Origin: Luscinia megarhynchos
Lineage: Eukaryota; Chordata; Aves; Passeriformes; Turdidae
Length of the DNA stretch: 64,000 bases
Direction of reading: 5' to 3'
NCBI GenBank assembly: GCA_034336665.1
Contig: JAPFBE010000013.1
Coordinates: 16,719,056-16,783,055, forward strand
Shown piece after piece: positions 40,686-54,700 of this stretch. The notes under the pieces are model-generated. The model made no database searches. It was not told the origin of the DNA and saw only the letters and a list, made by a program, of their open reading frames with translations. A program made the position numbers and the translations under genes. Position 1 is the first letter of the stretch, and every line of letters starts with the position of its first letter.

Positions 40686-43600
40686 GCTGGAACACTTATG
40701 TTTAAAAAAAGCTAATGGATTTAAAGCAGCTGAAAACATGAATGCTTCAGCAATAAACAGCTCCCATCAAAAATGTTACCTAAATATGTGACTACGCTAT
40801 TTTCTAACTGATCTTGAATCAAATGTATGTGAAAATGAAAACAATGACCCTTTCAGGATGAGTGATTCATCTCACTTTGGCTTGTTCTTTTAAGAGTAAG
40901 AAATACTCAGTGATTTTCCTGTTTCCATTTTTAAGGAAGGTTTTCTTTTTATTTCTTTATAAAAATTGACCACTTTAAACATTCGCAACCTGCAATAGTA
41001 TTTTGACCTTTGCTTCAATTTTCCTCTGATTTCTATTCAGCTTTCTAATCTTATCATATTTAGTTCTACTAGACCACAATAACTGCTGAGACTTTGAATA
41101 CCTTATACATTGATATAAAAGAATACAGAAAAACAGGTTTCATGATCCTTTGTCCTATGTCTGCACCGGGGAGCGAAGGCCATAAAACCACTTCTTGAAG
41201 TGTGTAACTCCTCCTTTTTGTGTGGCAGGGGCAAAACTGCATTTGCATTACAGTTTGTGTAACAGTATTACCAGGCCTCAGGCACACTCTGCATTTCTGA
41301 GCACAACTCTTCTCCTACCTGAGATCTAACTCTGCATTCCTTAATGGTCACAAATACTGCTACACAGTTCCCCTGCTGCAGAAAAAAACGAGTGGAGCTG
41401 CAGAGTCAATACATGTTATCAAGCTCTTTGACTGCTCAGATGCTATTAATATTTTGGTGGGGTGGGGGTTAGAATTTGTGACAGCCACAGAGTTGCTATG
41501 GTATATATATCAAATTTTTTTCCTTACTACTTTTCCCTGTAATACATTAGCAATACATGCAGCATCCAGTAATAACTTGGTTTCACGTTTTGCTTTCTCT
41601 CATCAGCAGTACTAGATTCCTTCCTGAATGTTGTAAAGTATCCCGTCAACCATTACAGTCACAATCACATAGTCAAAAGGGAAGCTTGTAACAGCAATTT
41701 AAAAATAATTAGTTTTTAAATGTATATTTGTGTAAACAGAGATCTGTTGATCTCTACCTTTTAGAAGCTACAGAGGGGTCTAGAACCCACCAAAAAAAAA
41801 AAGATTAATATGGTCACAATATTACCTAGTGAGCTACTCTGCATTCCTTAATGACAGAAGATACTGCCCAAGGCATCTGCAATTACAAACAGGAATTGGA
41901 AAATAGATGCTAAAGACATCTAAAAAATATATTCTGCTTAACAGAAACAGATACTGTTACAAATGAACTCTTTCTGAACAAAGAAATCATATCCACATTT
42001 TGGATGTTATTGTTGCTAGATGCATTTTAACAAAAAAATACCTAATTGCAATTTGCCTTTAAATTATTACAAGCCAATATTAAATTCCACTGTAATATTA
42101 TGTAATTTGATTTATATTAAATTACAATAAATTGCAAATGTTTGATGTCAAAACTGTAAACAAAGCTCAAAGACTCAACAGGTAAGTCTTCCTTAGTTTA
42201 GAACTAAGTTACCTGAAACTAATACCTTCCATTGCCTCTGCAGAGTCTTTGCTCCGTAAGTCACTCAATGGCACTTCCTGTAAAGCCGGGAAACTAACTG
42301 GGAATTGAAAGAGTAAGATTATTTGTTTTCCTTCTCTTCTGAGAAAACAAAGAAGTTTGTGTTCTGTTAGTTCTAAAAGCTTGCATTTGGTTAAGCAGAA
42401 TCAGTTACCTTACTAGGGATAATACCTTACTTTTATTTTAGGTGCAAGATCTATTTGCATTTACTTGTGTGTTTGTGCATCAGTGTAATTTTATTAAGTA
42501 GGACATTTTTATAGGCCACAATCAAAAAAAGGCATAACTTGCCGTGTCCTAAACAAAAACTTTAACAGTTGCAATCTAGATAAATGCACATAGGCCATGA
42601 AATCACTTAGAAAGTGTAGAGTGCATGCTCTGAAATAACAAATAAAGTAGTGCCTAATTCAGTGTAAAGCCTGAATTTAGCAAAATATTTTAATGGTTGT
42701 CTACCAATAGAGACTGCTCCTGAAAAAACAAAACTATCACAGCAAAATGAGACTGTAAGCACTGATTTAAACCAAGTGTTTATTGAGTGAAATTCTGATT
42801 TAAATCAGTTCAATAGGTATAACTGGAATGTCAAGGCAGCAGACACGAGTGTACATACAGAGGGGCTCACAAGGAATAGGAGGCAAAAAACCCTCCCCTG
42901 CTTTCAGTGTGCCTGCCCCTACTCTCTCCTTCAGCCCTACTCAATCTCTGCAAAGCCTGTTAGAACGCCACAAAACACCATCCCCCACTCAAAAATTGCG
43001 GTTTTTTCCCCTTTAGGATCCTTGAATAAGAGAACACAAACTGTCCCCACTGTAGACCTGAACTGTGCCCTTCTCTCATGTACCCCATTGCATGGAGATG
43101 TCTGTGATGACAGCCTCACCTCTCATTTTGATTTCCCTCTTTCTGCGAGCAGTAACAGTAAACGTCAAATGCAGTCCTGTGGGTCCATCCAGGAAAGCAA
43201 GGCTGCATACAGAAACCACATCAGCTGTGGCAGAGAAATCAGCAGAACACTTCTTAGACAAAACAAAGTATCTGGTCAGTTTTGTCAGGTGCTTCCCTCC
43301 GTGCACTCCAGCATCCTTTAACTCACTTCAGCCCCATCAGCACATGGCGCAGCGAAACAGAAAGCTCGACAGGGACATCCTCAAGAGTCCCCTTCTCTAT
43401 ATAAATAAATAACCCATTTCCTCTAGACATCTCTCTCAGGAGGGCAGGATCTTCCTTTGCTGATTAAAAACCAGGAGGAAGTTGCAGGCACACAGACCCA
43501 AAGCTTCGTTTGGAGCTCCCACCTGAGCAGCAGCAAACTAAAGGATTTCAAAACCGGCAACTGAGTATCCAGATCCCTTCAACAGCTTCCTCCAAAGGAC

Positions 43601-43771
43601 TCTGAAGGACCAAACCACGGCAAGGGCACTCAGTGTGAGATTCTGTCTGGGTCACCTTTAAACATGGACATTATTTACCTTCTGCTGCTTTGGGACACAG
43701 TGCTGAGGTGAGACAGATGAGCACAAGCACATACAAGAGAATGCAATGAAAAAACACTCAAAAATTGTTTT

Positions 43772-43786
43772 ACACACACACACACA
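43772..43786. repeat. (AC)7 microsatellite
   Basis: An uninterrupted AC run of about 15 bases lies in non-coding DNA. Confidence 0.85.
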
Positions 43787-46700
43787 GAGGCAATTACCTT
43801 ATGTTAATGGAAATCTCATCAAATGAGAAATGGAAAAACTCAACCATTACACTTAGTTATCTGTCATTTATTTCCCTTATTTAAGGTCTTCCATGCTAAG
43901 AAATAAAGTTAAAAACTTCCTTCCCTTGCTCTACTTCTGACACTTGTGCTTTTTATTTAATCTAACCATTTTAAAAGAATGGCACTGGAGCTTCTGCTTA
44001 CAATTTCAGCACTAAAGCACATTTCTAATCAATAGAACAGAGGAAGTAAATTGTGAATAATTGCCTGCATTAATATATTTGCTACCAACTTTGTCATTCT
44101 TTAATTTGCACACACCAAACTTCCTCTTATAAACACTTCTGTTTCTCCAAAAGCAGCTGGAAATTAATTATGTTGGATTTCTTTTCTTATTAATTCATAT
44201 ACTATAGTTCTGTAATCAGTGAAGGATCATGCTGCAATTTTGCATACTTGTTTCAAAATACATTACGAGCACTTGATCGATGTTTAACACAATGTATGAA
44301 AGAGCATCTCAAACAAATTAAAGGGAATACAAATAAAGAAACTTAATTAAGAAAAAGAATTACACGTATATTCAAACAAGAGCTAAACCCTGGAACTCAC
44401 AAGTTTGTGGCACGGAACACTGACTGATTAGAACTAAGCTAGGCAGGAAGTTTGCACTACTCGACATGAAGCCTGGATATAAAGAAACCTTTTGCAAAGA
44501 GAAAAAACAGCTGAAGACAGATTTACCAATGAAGTGGAGGTGAAAATGGTACTTCTTTCCAAATCTATCATCTCTGACCACTGATCTGCAGTACATCAGA
44601 ATGCTTTCCTTCCCTAGACAGACAGCCAACTTGTGAAGCAAACATACTTGAACAAAATGGCTTACATGCCAGAAGACTTATCATCTACCAAATGGCATTC
44701 TCACACATCGTGCTCGTCCACCCTCTCCTCATTCACAAGAACTCAGCATGTTTCAGCAATGTCTCTCTCTATCCCAGCACTTCCTACATGGCTCACCATC
44801 AGGGCAGGATGGCCTGCAAGCTTGTGATCACCGAGTACAACAGGTGCATGACCTGGCAGGACTATCTGCACATCACTAACTAAGAATAATGTGACATCTA
44901 CAGCTTTCCTGAGCAATTACAGGCCACCAGGAACTTCAGCCAGCAAACCTGCAAAGGGGTACACGTTGCTGACACAAGTCTGGTTCTGGCTTTTTGTTCA
45001 GGAATTCACCTGCACAGTTGTAACTGCAGATCAGGCTCTTCAGCCATGAGGTCAAAAGAAACTGATGTTCCTGTACTTCACCCTGTAAGTCAGCATGATG
45101 CTGCTTACTGCAGTTTACTGTAGGCAGGATGTGGCTCAAAGACCACCACTTAGGGAAAGCAAACCCAAACACAGCCAGCCACAAAAATGTAGTGAAGTAA
45201 GAAATCAAGTCCTCCCTCACTCCTTCAATTCTCACCTAATGTTTTCTTTATCCAGCTTCACCTTCAAATTCCTCATGAAGTCTCTCTCAAATATTACTTT
45301 GGCAGCCACGAAACAATGCATTCTCTCACATACACAAACAAGAAGTTAGAATTATTTGATTCACAGAAGAGCACACAGGCTACAGAGGGAAGATGTACTA
45401 TTCTACTGCAAGATATATAATCCTGACTATTACTGTGTGACATACTTTCCCCACTGCCATTGCTGGGTACCTCTTGACTGTGCAGGGCATGAGTATAAAT
45501 GAAAAACATACTCAAAACAAAAAGGTTTAAGATTAAAAGTCCTTATGTAGCCAGCAGAAAAAACATACTGGGGAACAAACTGACAGGTACTGGTTGAAAG
45601 CCATCAAGCACTGAAACACTGCCTGACACTCAGCAGCATGGTACAGTCACCAACCCCTCACTCAGCTCAGAAGGCACAGGACCAGGCTTAAGACCTCCCC
45701 ATGTGAATCCTGCAACGGGACAGCTCAGTTCTCACCAAAAGAACAAGGAGCAGGCCGGTAATGTCTGTGCCTAACCCTGCCACGGGGACCTCGGGGCTCC
45801 AGAAGCACAGGAGTGCCCCTCCCAGGAGTGAGGGTGGCAGAAATCTTGCTGTTGCTACACCTGGGTAAGAGGAGAGTGATCCCACAGCCAGGAACACAGT
45901 TAGGGGCATTCCACAATGTCTCAAAGCAGACAATTTGCTACACACATAATGCCTTTGAGAAAGAAAATATCATAAACCCCCAAAGAAAACACTGCACAGC
46001 CAGAGGGAAGACACCTTCCCACTTTCCCTCAGAAAAGGAAAGGTGTAGACAGGACTTGATAAGCTTCTTGTCAAGAGAGCTTCCACTTGCACTAAGTTCC
46101 ACAGATCCCATGTTGTGCAAGTCCACTGAATTATTTTTATCTTTGCTGAATGAAGCTCTGTGACATTAAGGGTCAATAAAATGCTGCTTCTTACTTTCAG
46201 CATTTGCTACATTTTATAAAATCTCTTATATAGAGACACCCACGTGGAAGATTTCTGACAATAAAAATTCCATGCTTCCTAAGCAACTGATTTTCTTAGT
46301 GTAGCCTCATAAAATCCTGTTAACTTTCCTTCTCCCTGCTAAAAATTGAAATGTTGTTGTACTAGGTTTCTTTGTACTCAGATATGCCTGAAGGTAGTGT
46401 ATTTTCACATACTGAATTGTCCAAGCTCATAAGGACTTGCTATTACATTATGCATTTGTGTGCTAGAAAGGAAAAAGCACGAACACTGGAAAGTGTCAAA
46501 ACCATGCTTTTCCTCTTTGTTGATTCATTTTTTAGTTAATTAAATTTAAAAAATATCAGAAATAATAAAATGCTGCTACCATTGTGAGAATCCTACAAAT
46601 AGGTCTACACCCCAGCATTAAGTAAAGTGTGCTGTACTCCTCAAATACACCTCCAATTTTTACATCAAATTTTTAAGTAACAAAACAGCAGTAAACAGCA

Positions 46701-49700
46701 AATCTGAAAACCTTACATGTTTACTGTCTGTAGAAATAAAAGTTCAGTAAGCAAGTTACCCTATTCATCACAATATTGCCAGAGTGCCAAAGTAGTTGCT
46801 TCTGCCAATTCCATGTCTTATAAGAAAATCAGTTGTCATTTTGCATGAGATTATGAATATGGAAAAATAATTTAATTGTGAAGAACTATTTCACATGAAT
46901 CACATTTCAAAAACTTCACTATGAAGAATCATTTTCTTCCTCGCATTAACTTTACAAAGTTGGCATTAAATAAATAGGGGTAATAAATACTGCAATGAAC
47001 AGCAGTTTAAATACCATGTTTACTGGCAAAAGCGCTTAAGTAAGCTCTCCTCCTACTTTACACTGTCTTGTCAATAAATATAACCAAATTCTAAGTCAGT
47101 AACTTTACAGTATTCTGAAGGTGGGATTTTTTTTAAGCATCATTATGAATGAAACTGAAGAATTGGCAGATAATGTCCAAGTGGCACAGAATTCAGTGAG
47201 ACTATTCACATCTCAAGACAGGTGCTTACCAGGAAAGCTTCAGATCAGTAGCACACCCCAAGGGAATGGACACCAAACTAAGGAGTGAGATGCAGATTTT
47301 ATTCCATTCCCTGCTAATGCTAACCTGCTAAGTGACTGTGGGCAAGCCTACGCTCCTTCACAGCTTTTCATCTCAGATGCCTAAAACTGGGAAAAAATTA
47401 TTGTTCCTGATCTTGAGGTGTGTGTTTACAGTATGGCTTGTGTATTTCACCAGACAGGACAGGAGTACATAAATAAGACAAGGCTTACAACTGCCAATTA
47501 TTAATAATATCCCTATTACTGAGAAAATAGTATGTGCTTTTTTCTTTTTCAAGCAATGCAAAACAGCAGCCCATCAAGCCATTCTTAAATTCAGAGTAAT
47601 CCTTAGGCTGGTTCAGATCTTATCCCTTCTGAAACCATCAAAAAAGATGACAGCTGGAAGAGTCTTTTGTGAAATTCCCATGTCCACCAGGGCCACACTC
47701 ACCCTACTACTCTCAGACAGAAACACTGTATCATTACTGATCTTAAAAAAAAACCCTCACAACAAAATAATAAAAAATTAAGTAAATCCTAATAGTCTTT
47801 TGACATGCAACAGAACTAAAAAAGCTTCTGGCAATAATACCCCAGAAAAGGGAGAAATGTAGTAGAAGGAAAAGAAATAAACTTAATACTATAGAAGGTA
47901 GAAGGATGACTTTGGCCTATTTCTTCTCAAGAATACTTTGAAATACAGATGATTATAAACTCAATCCAGCTTTGTCAACCCCTAAATAATAATGAAAACA
48001 TAAATTACTAAGTTTACAGTAAGCTACAACTATCTACACTGCTTTAGAAAAATTAAATAACTCATGAAAATTGTCCCAATAGATACAGGTGTCATATGAT
48101 TTAATGATACAGGGAAGTACTGTCACTCTCCATTTTGAAGTGGCCAAGGGATATATGGCTGTGTTTCTAAAAGTAAAGACCTTGGAAGCTACCAGGGCCA
48201 AAGCTGTGATGCTGATTCCACTGGTGGCCACAGCAGGCCATCCCCACGACAGGGCATAGGAAGTCCAACTCAGGTCCAAAATTTGGAAAGCAACTTCTGA
48301 TTTTCACCACATCACTTGCCAGAGCTCACAGCCTGCAACACACTCAAAAATTAAAATGAGAGTTTCAGTTAATTTATAGTACCTTCCTCCACCAAAGAAC
48401 TGCCTTCAGATAAAGATGGGGACCTGAACATTGCACAAGCCATGTACTATTGAAAGAGAAGCAGTGTTTCACCTCCCAGGTGTCTCAATTTCACTGTAGG
48501 TACATTTACAAACTTCACATCACAGCAGAGCCCTGGACACCTCAGGCCTCATGGATTTTACCTGCACCTTTTCCACCAGCACACGTGGTGGAAGAGTACC
48601 TGGTCCCAGCTCACTCAGCCAAATCTCCTCTCCTCACAGCACTCCTTGCCCAGCTCTGTGTCAGAAGGCTGCCCTGCCTAACGCCATGTCCATGAGCTCC
48701 AGAGACACTGCGCATCCTCAGCCCACAGACCACGAGCAGCAGCAACCTGGAAGAACTTTGAGCTCTGAATGCAAGCAATCATACCAGTGAATTTAACAAG
48801 ACTTGTCATCTGCTTCAAGATATTCACATGCTTACAGGATCGCCAGCTACAGAACCGCTAATTTATCAACAAAGTGTACTAAGAGCATTCTGGATGAACA
48901 GGAAAAACATTAGTTATAAAATAATGGCATGATTACCTCTGATATTTTATGTGGAAAACTGACATTTAATATCTTTAATTATTCACACAACAGCTATGAA
49001 AGAGAAAGGTTTTCTTCCTTGAAGAGAAAAATAAATATGGACAAATTCCTCTCACCATCACTCCTACACTCCTTTCCTAAATAAACCTCCTGCTGAAGCC
49101 AATGGAAGATCTGCAGGCAAGGAGCTTACAGCAAGAGGCCCCCAAAAGAACTCCAAAGTGTCAAGGGCAAGCTTCTTAAATATTCTGAGTTTACCTTCAT
49201 ACAGAAACCTGCTACGTTTCTGTTAAATTACACGCCTGCTTGACATGGTTTATCAGCTTGCTGTGCCAAGAAGGACAGTAGTGTGCAACAAACTTTTGAG
49301 AGCTTGGGCCAATTTTTGAAGCATCCAAAAGGCCTCCTGCTAAGCAGCTCATCACCTTCTATCTTGTGACACACCAGCCCTGCACTGGCACTCGCCAAGC
49401 AAACCAGAACTCCTGCACATCAAGACTGAATGACTAAAACCAATTCATGAACAGTTACTTCAGTGAGAACTGTGTAATAAACGAAATCTTCCTTTTACCA
49501 AAATAAAAGCTCCCTAAACTAAATGCAGATTTCTAACCATGGACAAATCAACAAAATATATTCTCACCTTAACTAGGTGCATTACCTTCATTGCCTTTTT
49601 TTTAAGCTACAAGCAAATTTATTTCTTTTCCTCTAAAACTCCTATTACACCTTTTCATAAAAAAAATACCCTAGCTCTTCCTTTGTCCAAGCCAGTTCAA

Positions 49701-51816
49701 CATCAGGTGTGACACATATTTAGCACTATGCACAAAACCAAGGTCCACTCCTCTCCAAGTGTGGGAAGATTATGATCACCACTTCACTGTCAGATCAACA
49801 TTCCACGCACCCAAAAGACTTCGTAACTAAACTAAAACCAGATAATGACTCAAGACCTGAATCAAGGTCTCTGAACTATTCTTGTTCAGTATCCTTTACT
49901 ATTACTTGAAATAATGAAGATGCCCTTAGCACTTACAGCACTCTCATGTGACTCTTAACAGAAAACACAGAAAATTAAGTTCAGAAATCAGTACATTCAT
50001 ATTCAGCCCTGATCAACATTTTCAAGCCTATCTGCCAGTTTTGAATTTCCAGATGCATTTTTACTTGGAAAAAACTGCTGCATCAATTACTCTTCAAAGA
50101 ACACAATCCTTGCCATAATGCTAAATAGTAATGCTATAAAACCAAAAGCAGTATTCTCCTAAGCAACTAGTCTGTCATAAAAAAATTTCATTAACTGAAC
50201 TTGGTGTTTATACTCTGAAACCTGCACATACCAACCACGCTGCACACAAAACCTGAAATTTGGGTGCAAATCTGCAGGAACTGGAGAACAGCTGAATCCT
50301 CCCTTCGAACGAACTGCCCATAATGGTTATCCCAACCTTAACACTAGCTTTGTGGTCATATCACACCAGAACAAGTGCTTCAAACAGCCCCCTTCAAGTC
50401 AGCATGTTTGGGACCATCACTTACCCTATGTCTGCTATACACTGCCTGCAAAAGGTCAAGAGTATGTTATTAACCATTCTCATTTATGAATACTAAGCTT
50501 ACCCCACATGCATATCTTGCCCTGTTTTTAATTATGTGCAGAATAGTACCAAGAAGAAATGCTACCTCCCATTTCCAATTTTGGGCCAAATGCAGGTCAG
50601 TGGCACCTGTATGAGAGGCAGTATGAGAAGTGCTCCAAGTGCCACTCATTTTATGTCACCTATAAATGTAACCCCAAAAATTTAAAACCTCTTCTTTAAA
50701 ATACCACTTCCACTTCACCTTAAAAGGTGTCAAACCCTTCAAAAGTTACCGTAACTTTTCCCAGCATGCAGATGAAAAAAAACCACATTGTTGTGCACCT
50801 GAAAGCTTAGGAATACTAATAAATTAGTCACTAAGATACATATTTCAAATTGATTTGTATCTGCATTCATCAATGCCAAAAGAAAAAACAGTAACACAGA
50901 ATGAGCATGAATGGAATTCTAATTAGCTCTCAGTTTACATGTTAAAACTGAATGAACTCCTGTTGCAGCAGCATTACAGTTCTGCTAAACTTCTCACAGA
51001 TTCTTGACCTCCCGAGTTTTCTAATTACCTATTCAGTTTACACTCTCATACTTTTCTACCATTGAATTTTAAAAGGACTTTACACACTCATTAAATTTTC
51101 GACCTGTATTGCACTTTGCATATTCTAACGTTACTTTGGTTTAAAACTTTTGCCCTTAGTCAGTCAGCTGATTATCTTTACAAAGTTTAACGGGAAAGAA
51201 AAACACTAGAATAAAAAAATAAGTGAAGAGAGCTCTGAATATGCATAACCTTTTAATTCGAAGCTACTTGGAAGCACCTCTACATACAAACTTTGTATTC
51301 CAGCAGTAGCCATTAGCACCTGGAGAATGCATGTTTTCTGAGGTGCTAAAACCAGAACAAGCATCTTCCTCATAAAAAGTAGCAGCACGAGGACCTCTAT
51401 CTTATCAATAACAATAAAGTTCTTTTTTCATGTGTACATACTTACCCAGGAAGGCAAATGGAAATTACAGACAGACGAAGATGAAGCTGTCTCAAAGCCT
51501 TTGTCATGTGATAGTGACCTATAAAGTATCAAATAAAGGCACATCATCAGCACACCATGATTTTACAATATTGCAGCTCACCACATCGCCAACAAGAGGA
51601 GAGATCCCAAACTTGAAACTTGCTTCCTCCTCACTCCCATCCCAGCTAAGTTGTCATTAAAACAAGATGACAGTCGCAGGAAACTGTAGGGAGCAAACAA
51701 AAGATGCACCGTGTCTTTAGAGGGCATTAGGAGTGGGCAAATGGAGCAAATCATCTGAGTGTGCATCAGCAGGGTGGGTTATTTTCCCTCTCTCTCACGC
51801 GGTTGCATGTTTATGA

Positions 51817-51845
51817 GCACACACAGATACATACACACACACACA
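51817..51845. repeat. CA-rich microsatellite
   Basis: A CA-rich block with interruptions ends in about seven uninterrupted CA units at 51832-51845. It lies just left of CpG island 2. Confidence 0.8.
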
Positions 51846-52337
51846 GGGATGCATCACGTAATTATTTACACGCACACACAGCAATACTCGCATGCATTAC
51901 CAAAATAAAAGACAGAAAGTTGCCCACCATCTGCAAGGAGGCATACATAACAATAACCCCTGGGAACTTACACAAGTGAGCGACCAATCCCCGCGCGTGG
52001 ATAAGCCAAACAACGCAGAAATTAACAACAAGAACAAGCCGCCAGACCGCAGGTACGAGATCCACCCGGGGAAACAGAGGGACGGACGAAGGCAGCAGGG
52101 CTGGAGCACAGTCCAGGTAATGCCCGCTGCCCCCGGAGCCGCGGCCGCCCCTCCGCCACCGCAGCCCGCGGGGAGCGACCCCCGGCCGCCGCGGGGGCAG
52201 CGCCGCTCGCAGCCGCCGCCCGCCCTCCGCCCACCCCCGCCCGTGCAAAGTGTAGGGCCACCGGAATCCGGGCTCCGGGGTGCGGTGGAAAGAAAAGGTA
52301 TTAAATATGGAGAAAGACCGCCGCGACCCAGGGTTTT

Positions 52338-52368
52338 CCCCGTCTCCCCCCCCGCGCCCCCCGCCCCC
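52338..52368 (-). other. G-quadruplex motif (minus strand)
   Basis: On the plus strand, C-runs of 4, 8, 6 and 5 are separated by short spacers, so the minus strand carries four G-tracts with short loops. This meets the usual G4 sequence rule. Quadruplexes are common in CpG-island promoters; formation here is inference. Confidence 0.6.
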
Positions 52369-52429
52369 GGTCACCATCAAGTTTGCATCCTAGTTACAAA
52401 ATGTCGATCTTGAAGGCTGACAAGACACA

Positions 52430-52486
52430 GGGAGAGGGGGAGAGAACGAGAGAGAGGGAGAGAGTGAGAGAGAGAGACGCGAGAGT
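52430..52486. repeat. GA-rich polypurine tract
   Basis: An almost pure purine run of GA and GGGA units appears on the plus strand, with a few C, T and AACG interruptions. Such tracts resemble GAGA-type elements and can form triplex DNA; neither activity is shown here. A CCATCTTG motif directly after it (about 52487-52494) is, on the minus strand, CAAGATGG, a YY1-like core. Confidence 0.7.
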
Positions 52487-52951
52487 CCATCTTGCTTTGA
52501 GGGGGGAGGAGAGGAGCAATAATGCAGCGCATAAATCTCACCCTCCCGGGGGAAAAGTCTGCACAACACCTTTGGGGGCGGGCGGGCGCGCAGGGAAGGG
52601 GCGGCGGCGCGGGGGGCTCCCCGGCCCTCCCAGCTGCCCTCCCCGGCGGGCTCCGGCGAGGCAGGCTGGCAGCAAACACCTCCCTGCTGCTCCCCTCCTC
52701 CTCCCCGCGGGCCCGGGCGATGATCCCGCTGCTGCCGCCGCCGCTGCCACCGGGGAGGAGGTGCCGCCGCCGGGAGAGCCCACATGGAGACCGGCACCCC
52801 GTCCCTGCCCCGGCGGCCGAGCCGGGCCCCCTCCGCCGCCCCGCCGGGCTGCGGGACTTGGACGTGTCACCAGCAGGACGGGCAATGGTTTCGGCGCCCC
52901 AGGCCCGAGTGACCACCGCCGGCCTGGCGGCGCCCCGGCCTCCCCGCACAC

Positions 52952-52963
52952 ACTCACCTCCGC
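52952..52963 (-). other. Candidate 5' splice site (minus strand), donor A
   Basis: The minus strand reads GCGGAG|GTGAGTGTG. The exon would end at 52958 and the intron begin at 52957. It is a near-consensus donor inside CpG island 2. The sequence just upstream on the minus strand contains GGTTAAAAGTTTT-like AT-rich spots within GC-rich DNA. The exon start is not determined. Confidence 0.5.
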
Positions 52964-53124
52964 AGAAAACTTTTAACCGCGGGCCTCCCCCGGAAAAAGT
53001 GGCGAATCCGCCCCGCACACGGTTAAAGCCCCGCGGCCCCCCGGCTCGGCTGGCGGCGAGCGGGGGAGACCCGGGCACGGTCCTTCCCCGCCCCGGCGGG
53101 GAGGGAGGGAGGAGGCAGCAGGCA

Positions 53125-53141
53125 GGGAGGGAGGGGGCGGG
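53125..53141 (+). other. G-quadruplex motif (plus strand)
   Basis: G-tracts GGG, GGG, GGGGG and GGG are separated by single-base loops (A, A, C), which is the most stable class of G4 sequence rule. A second GGGAGGG-type cluster lies just left, at about 53098-53112. It sits between donors A and B in CpG island 2. Confidence 0.65.
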
Positions 53142-53637
53142 CAGCCGCCTGCCGGTGCCTCTCGCCCCGCCGCCGTGCATGTCGCCTCGGCGGCTCTCGC
53201 ATCGCTTCGTTTTACCTTCCTCATTCAGCGGCGGCAGCGGGCTGCCACCGATATTCCTAACGCAAACCTGCTGCCGTGCGGCGCCCGGGATTAACGCGAC
53301 TGCCTCCTTCTCCCCTGCCTCCAACCCTTCCTTCCCCGTCCTCCTCCTCCTCCTCGCAAACCCACACTGGATCGGCTCTCCTCACAGCCATGCAAGTTTC
53401 ATACATTGCAAATAAACCCGAGAGGAGGAAGAGCGAAGCGCCTGGCGGGGAGCGGGGGGAGGAGGAGGAGGAGGGCTGCTTTCTGTAATTTACCAGCGAC
53501 CCGATCTCGCAGCAGCAAATAACAGCCGAGCACCCATCCGGCTCCCGGCGGCCGGGAGAGACCCTCCCGAGGCGGCCGCCCCCTCCCCAAGGCGCCCCTC
53601 GCCAAGTTTTCTGTCATCGCGACCACCCAATGTCACA

Positions 53638-53649
53638 ACTTACCTTCAG
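53638..53649 (-). other. Candidate 5' splice site (minus strand), donor B
   Basis: The minus strand reads CTGAAG|GTAAGTTG, an excellent U2 donor. The exon would end at 53644 and the intron begin at 53643. The sequence immediately upstream on the minus strand, about 53645-53760, includes a stretch (about 53735-53765) that is AT-richer than its surroundings and might be a conserved part of the exon. I cannot tell whether this exon codes. Confidence 0.55.
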
Positions 53650-54700
53650 AAATAGGACTTCGCGCGGCCGAGGCCTGCCGCCACCTCCCCCCGGCCCCCG
53701 CCCGCCTTCCTCCCTCCCTTTTCTCCCTCTCCACCTTAAACTTATTGACACAACATAATCCCGCATCCACGCGAAACTCCGGCAGGGCCGCCCGCCCGCC
53801 CCCCCGCTGCCCACCGGGGCCGCCGCCGCCCCGGGTGCATCGCCGATGACTACCGGAAAACGCACAGCCCAACTCTCCGGCCGAGCCCGGCCGCCGCTGT
53901 TGTTGTCGGGGTCGGCGCCGGGGTTTTTCCTCCCGCTCCCCGTGCGGCCGCTGGATCGGCTGTTTTCCCCTCTCCGGTTTATATTCCCCCCGCCCTTTCT
54001 CCCGGCGGCGGCGGCGCGGAGCCCCCCAGGCCGGCGGCAGCCGATACCGATCCGCGCACTCTCCCCCGCGCCTCGCCGCCCCTCGGGATGAAGTTTCGTT
54101 TCTGTCTGCCGCGATTTCCCTGTCAAGTCCCCCCCGGAGGCACGCACCGAGCGGCGGCCGGTGGCCATCCCTCCTCCTCCTCGCCCTCCTTCCCCTTCCT
54201 CTCTCCGCCGCTGCTCTTGCCTCTCTCTGTGGCGGCGAGAGGTGCCTGGTTTCAAACGCAGCCTGGCACTGGCTGGCCTACCCCCGCCGCCTCTCGGGCT
54301 CGGCTCGCTGGTGTTTTAAATGCCCTGCGCTGTACCGCGATCCGCTTGGCCCCCTCCCCGTCAAACACCCCCCGGTCACCCCTGCCCTCCCGGCCGGGCG
54401 GAGGGCTGGCGGCACCAACCCACCCGTCCTTCACTGCCCAAACTTTCAAAACGAAGGCAGGGCTGGCAAGAGGGAGGAAAAGTGACTGGGAGCCGCGGCA
54501 GCCGCCGCGCCGGGCAGGGGAAGCTCCGCGCCTGCCTCCCGTCCGCCAGCGCCGCAGGAGGGGCGCGGGGGGCTGCTCCGCCGCTGGGGCGCGGAGCGTG
54601 GAGCGTGGGGCGAGGGCACCCCTCTCCCTGTCTCGCCCTCTCCCTCCCTGGCTGCCGCTGCCCATCTCCGCCCGCCCGGCGCGGCTCGGCGGGCGGCGGC

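Larger units (their letters stand above)
40686..51960. other. Non-coding stretch, no gene seen
   Basis: AT-leaning DNA directly left of the large CpG island. It contains a CA run at 43772-43786 and a CA-rich block at 51817-51845. A 17-bp motif, 'ctctgcattccttaatg', occurs twice, near 41329 and 41838. An 81-codon minus-strand frame at 48034-48279 reads like a hydrophobic segment but matches nothing I recognise. A consensus-like minus-strand donor, CCTGG|GTAAGTATG, lies at 51445/51446, but no exon can be defined for it. Confidence 0.5.

Noticed and set aside
48034..48279. Hydrophobic 81-codon minus-strand frame resembling a membrane segment
   Set aside because: I could not match it to a family, and no acceptor/donor pair frames it convincingly.
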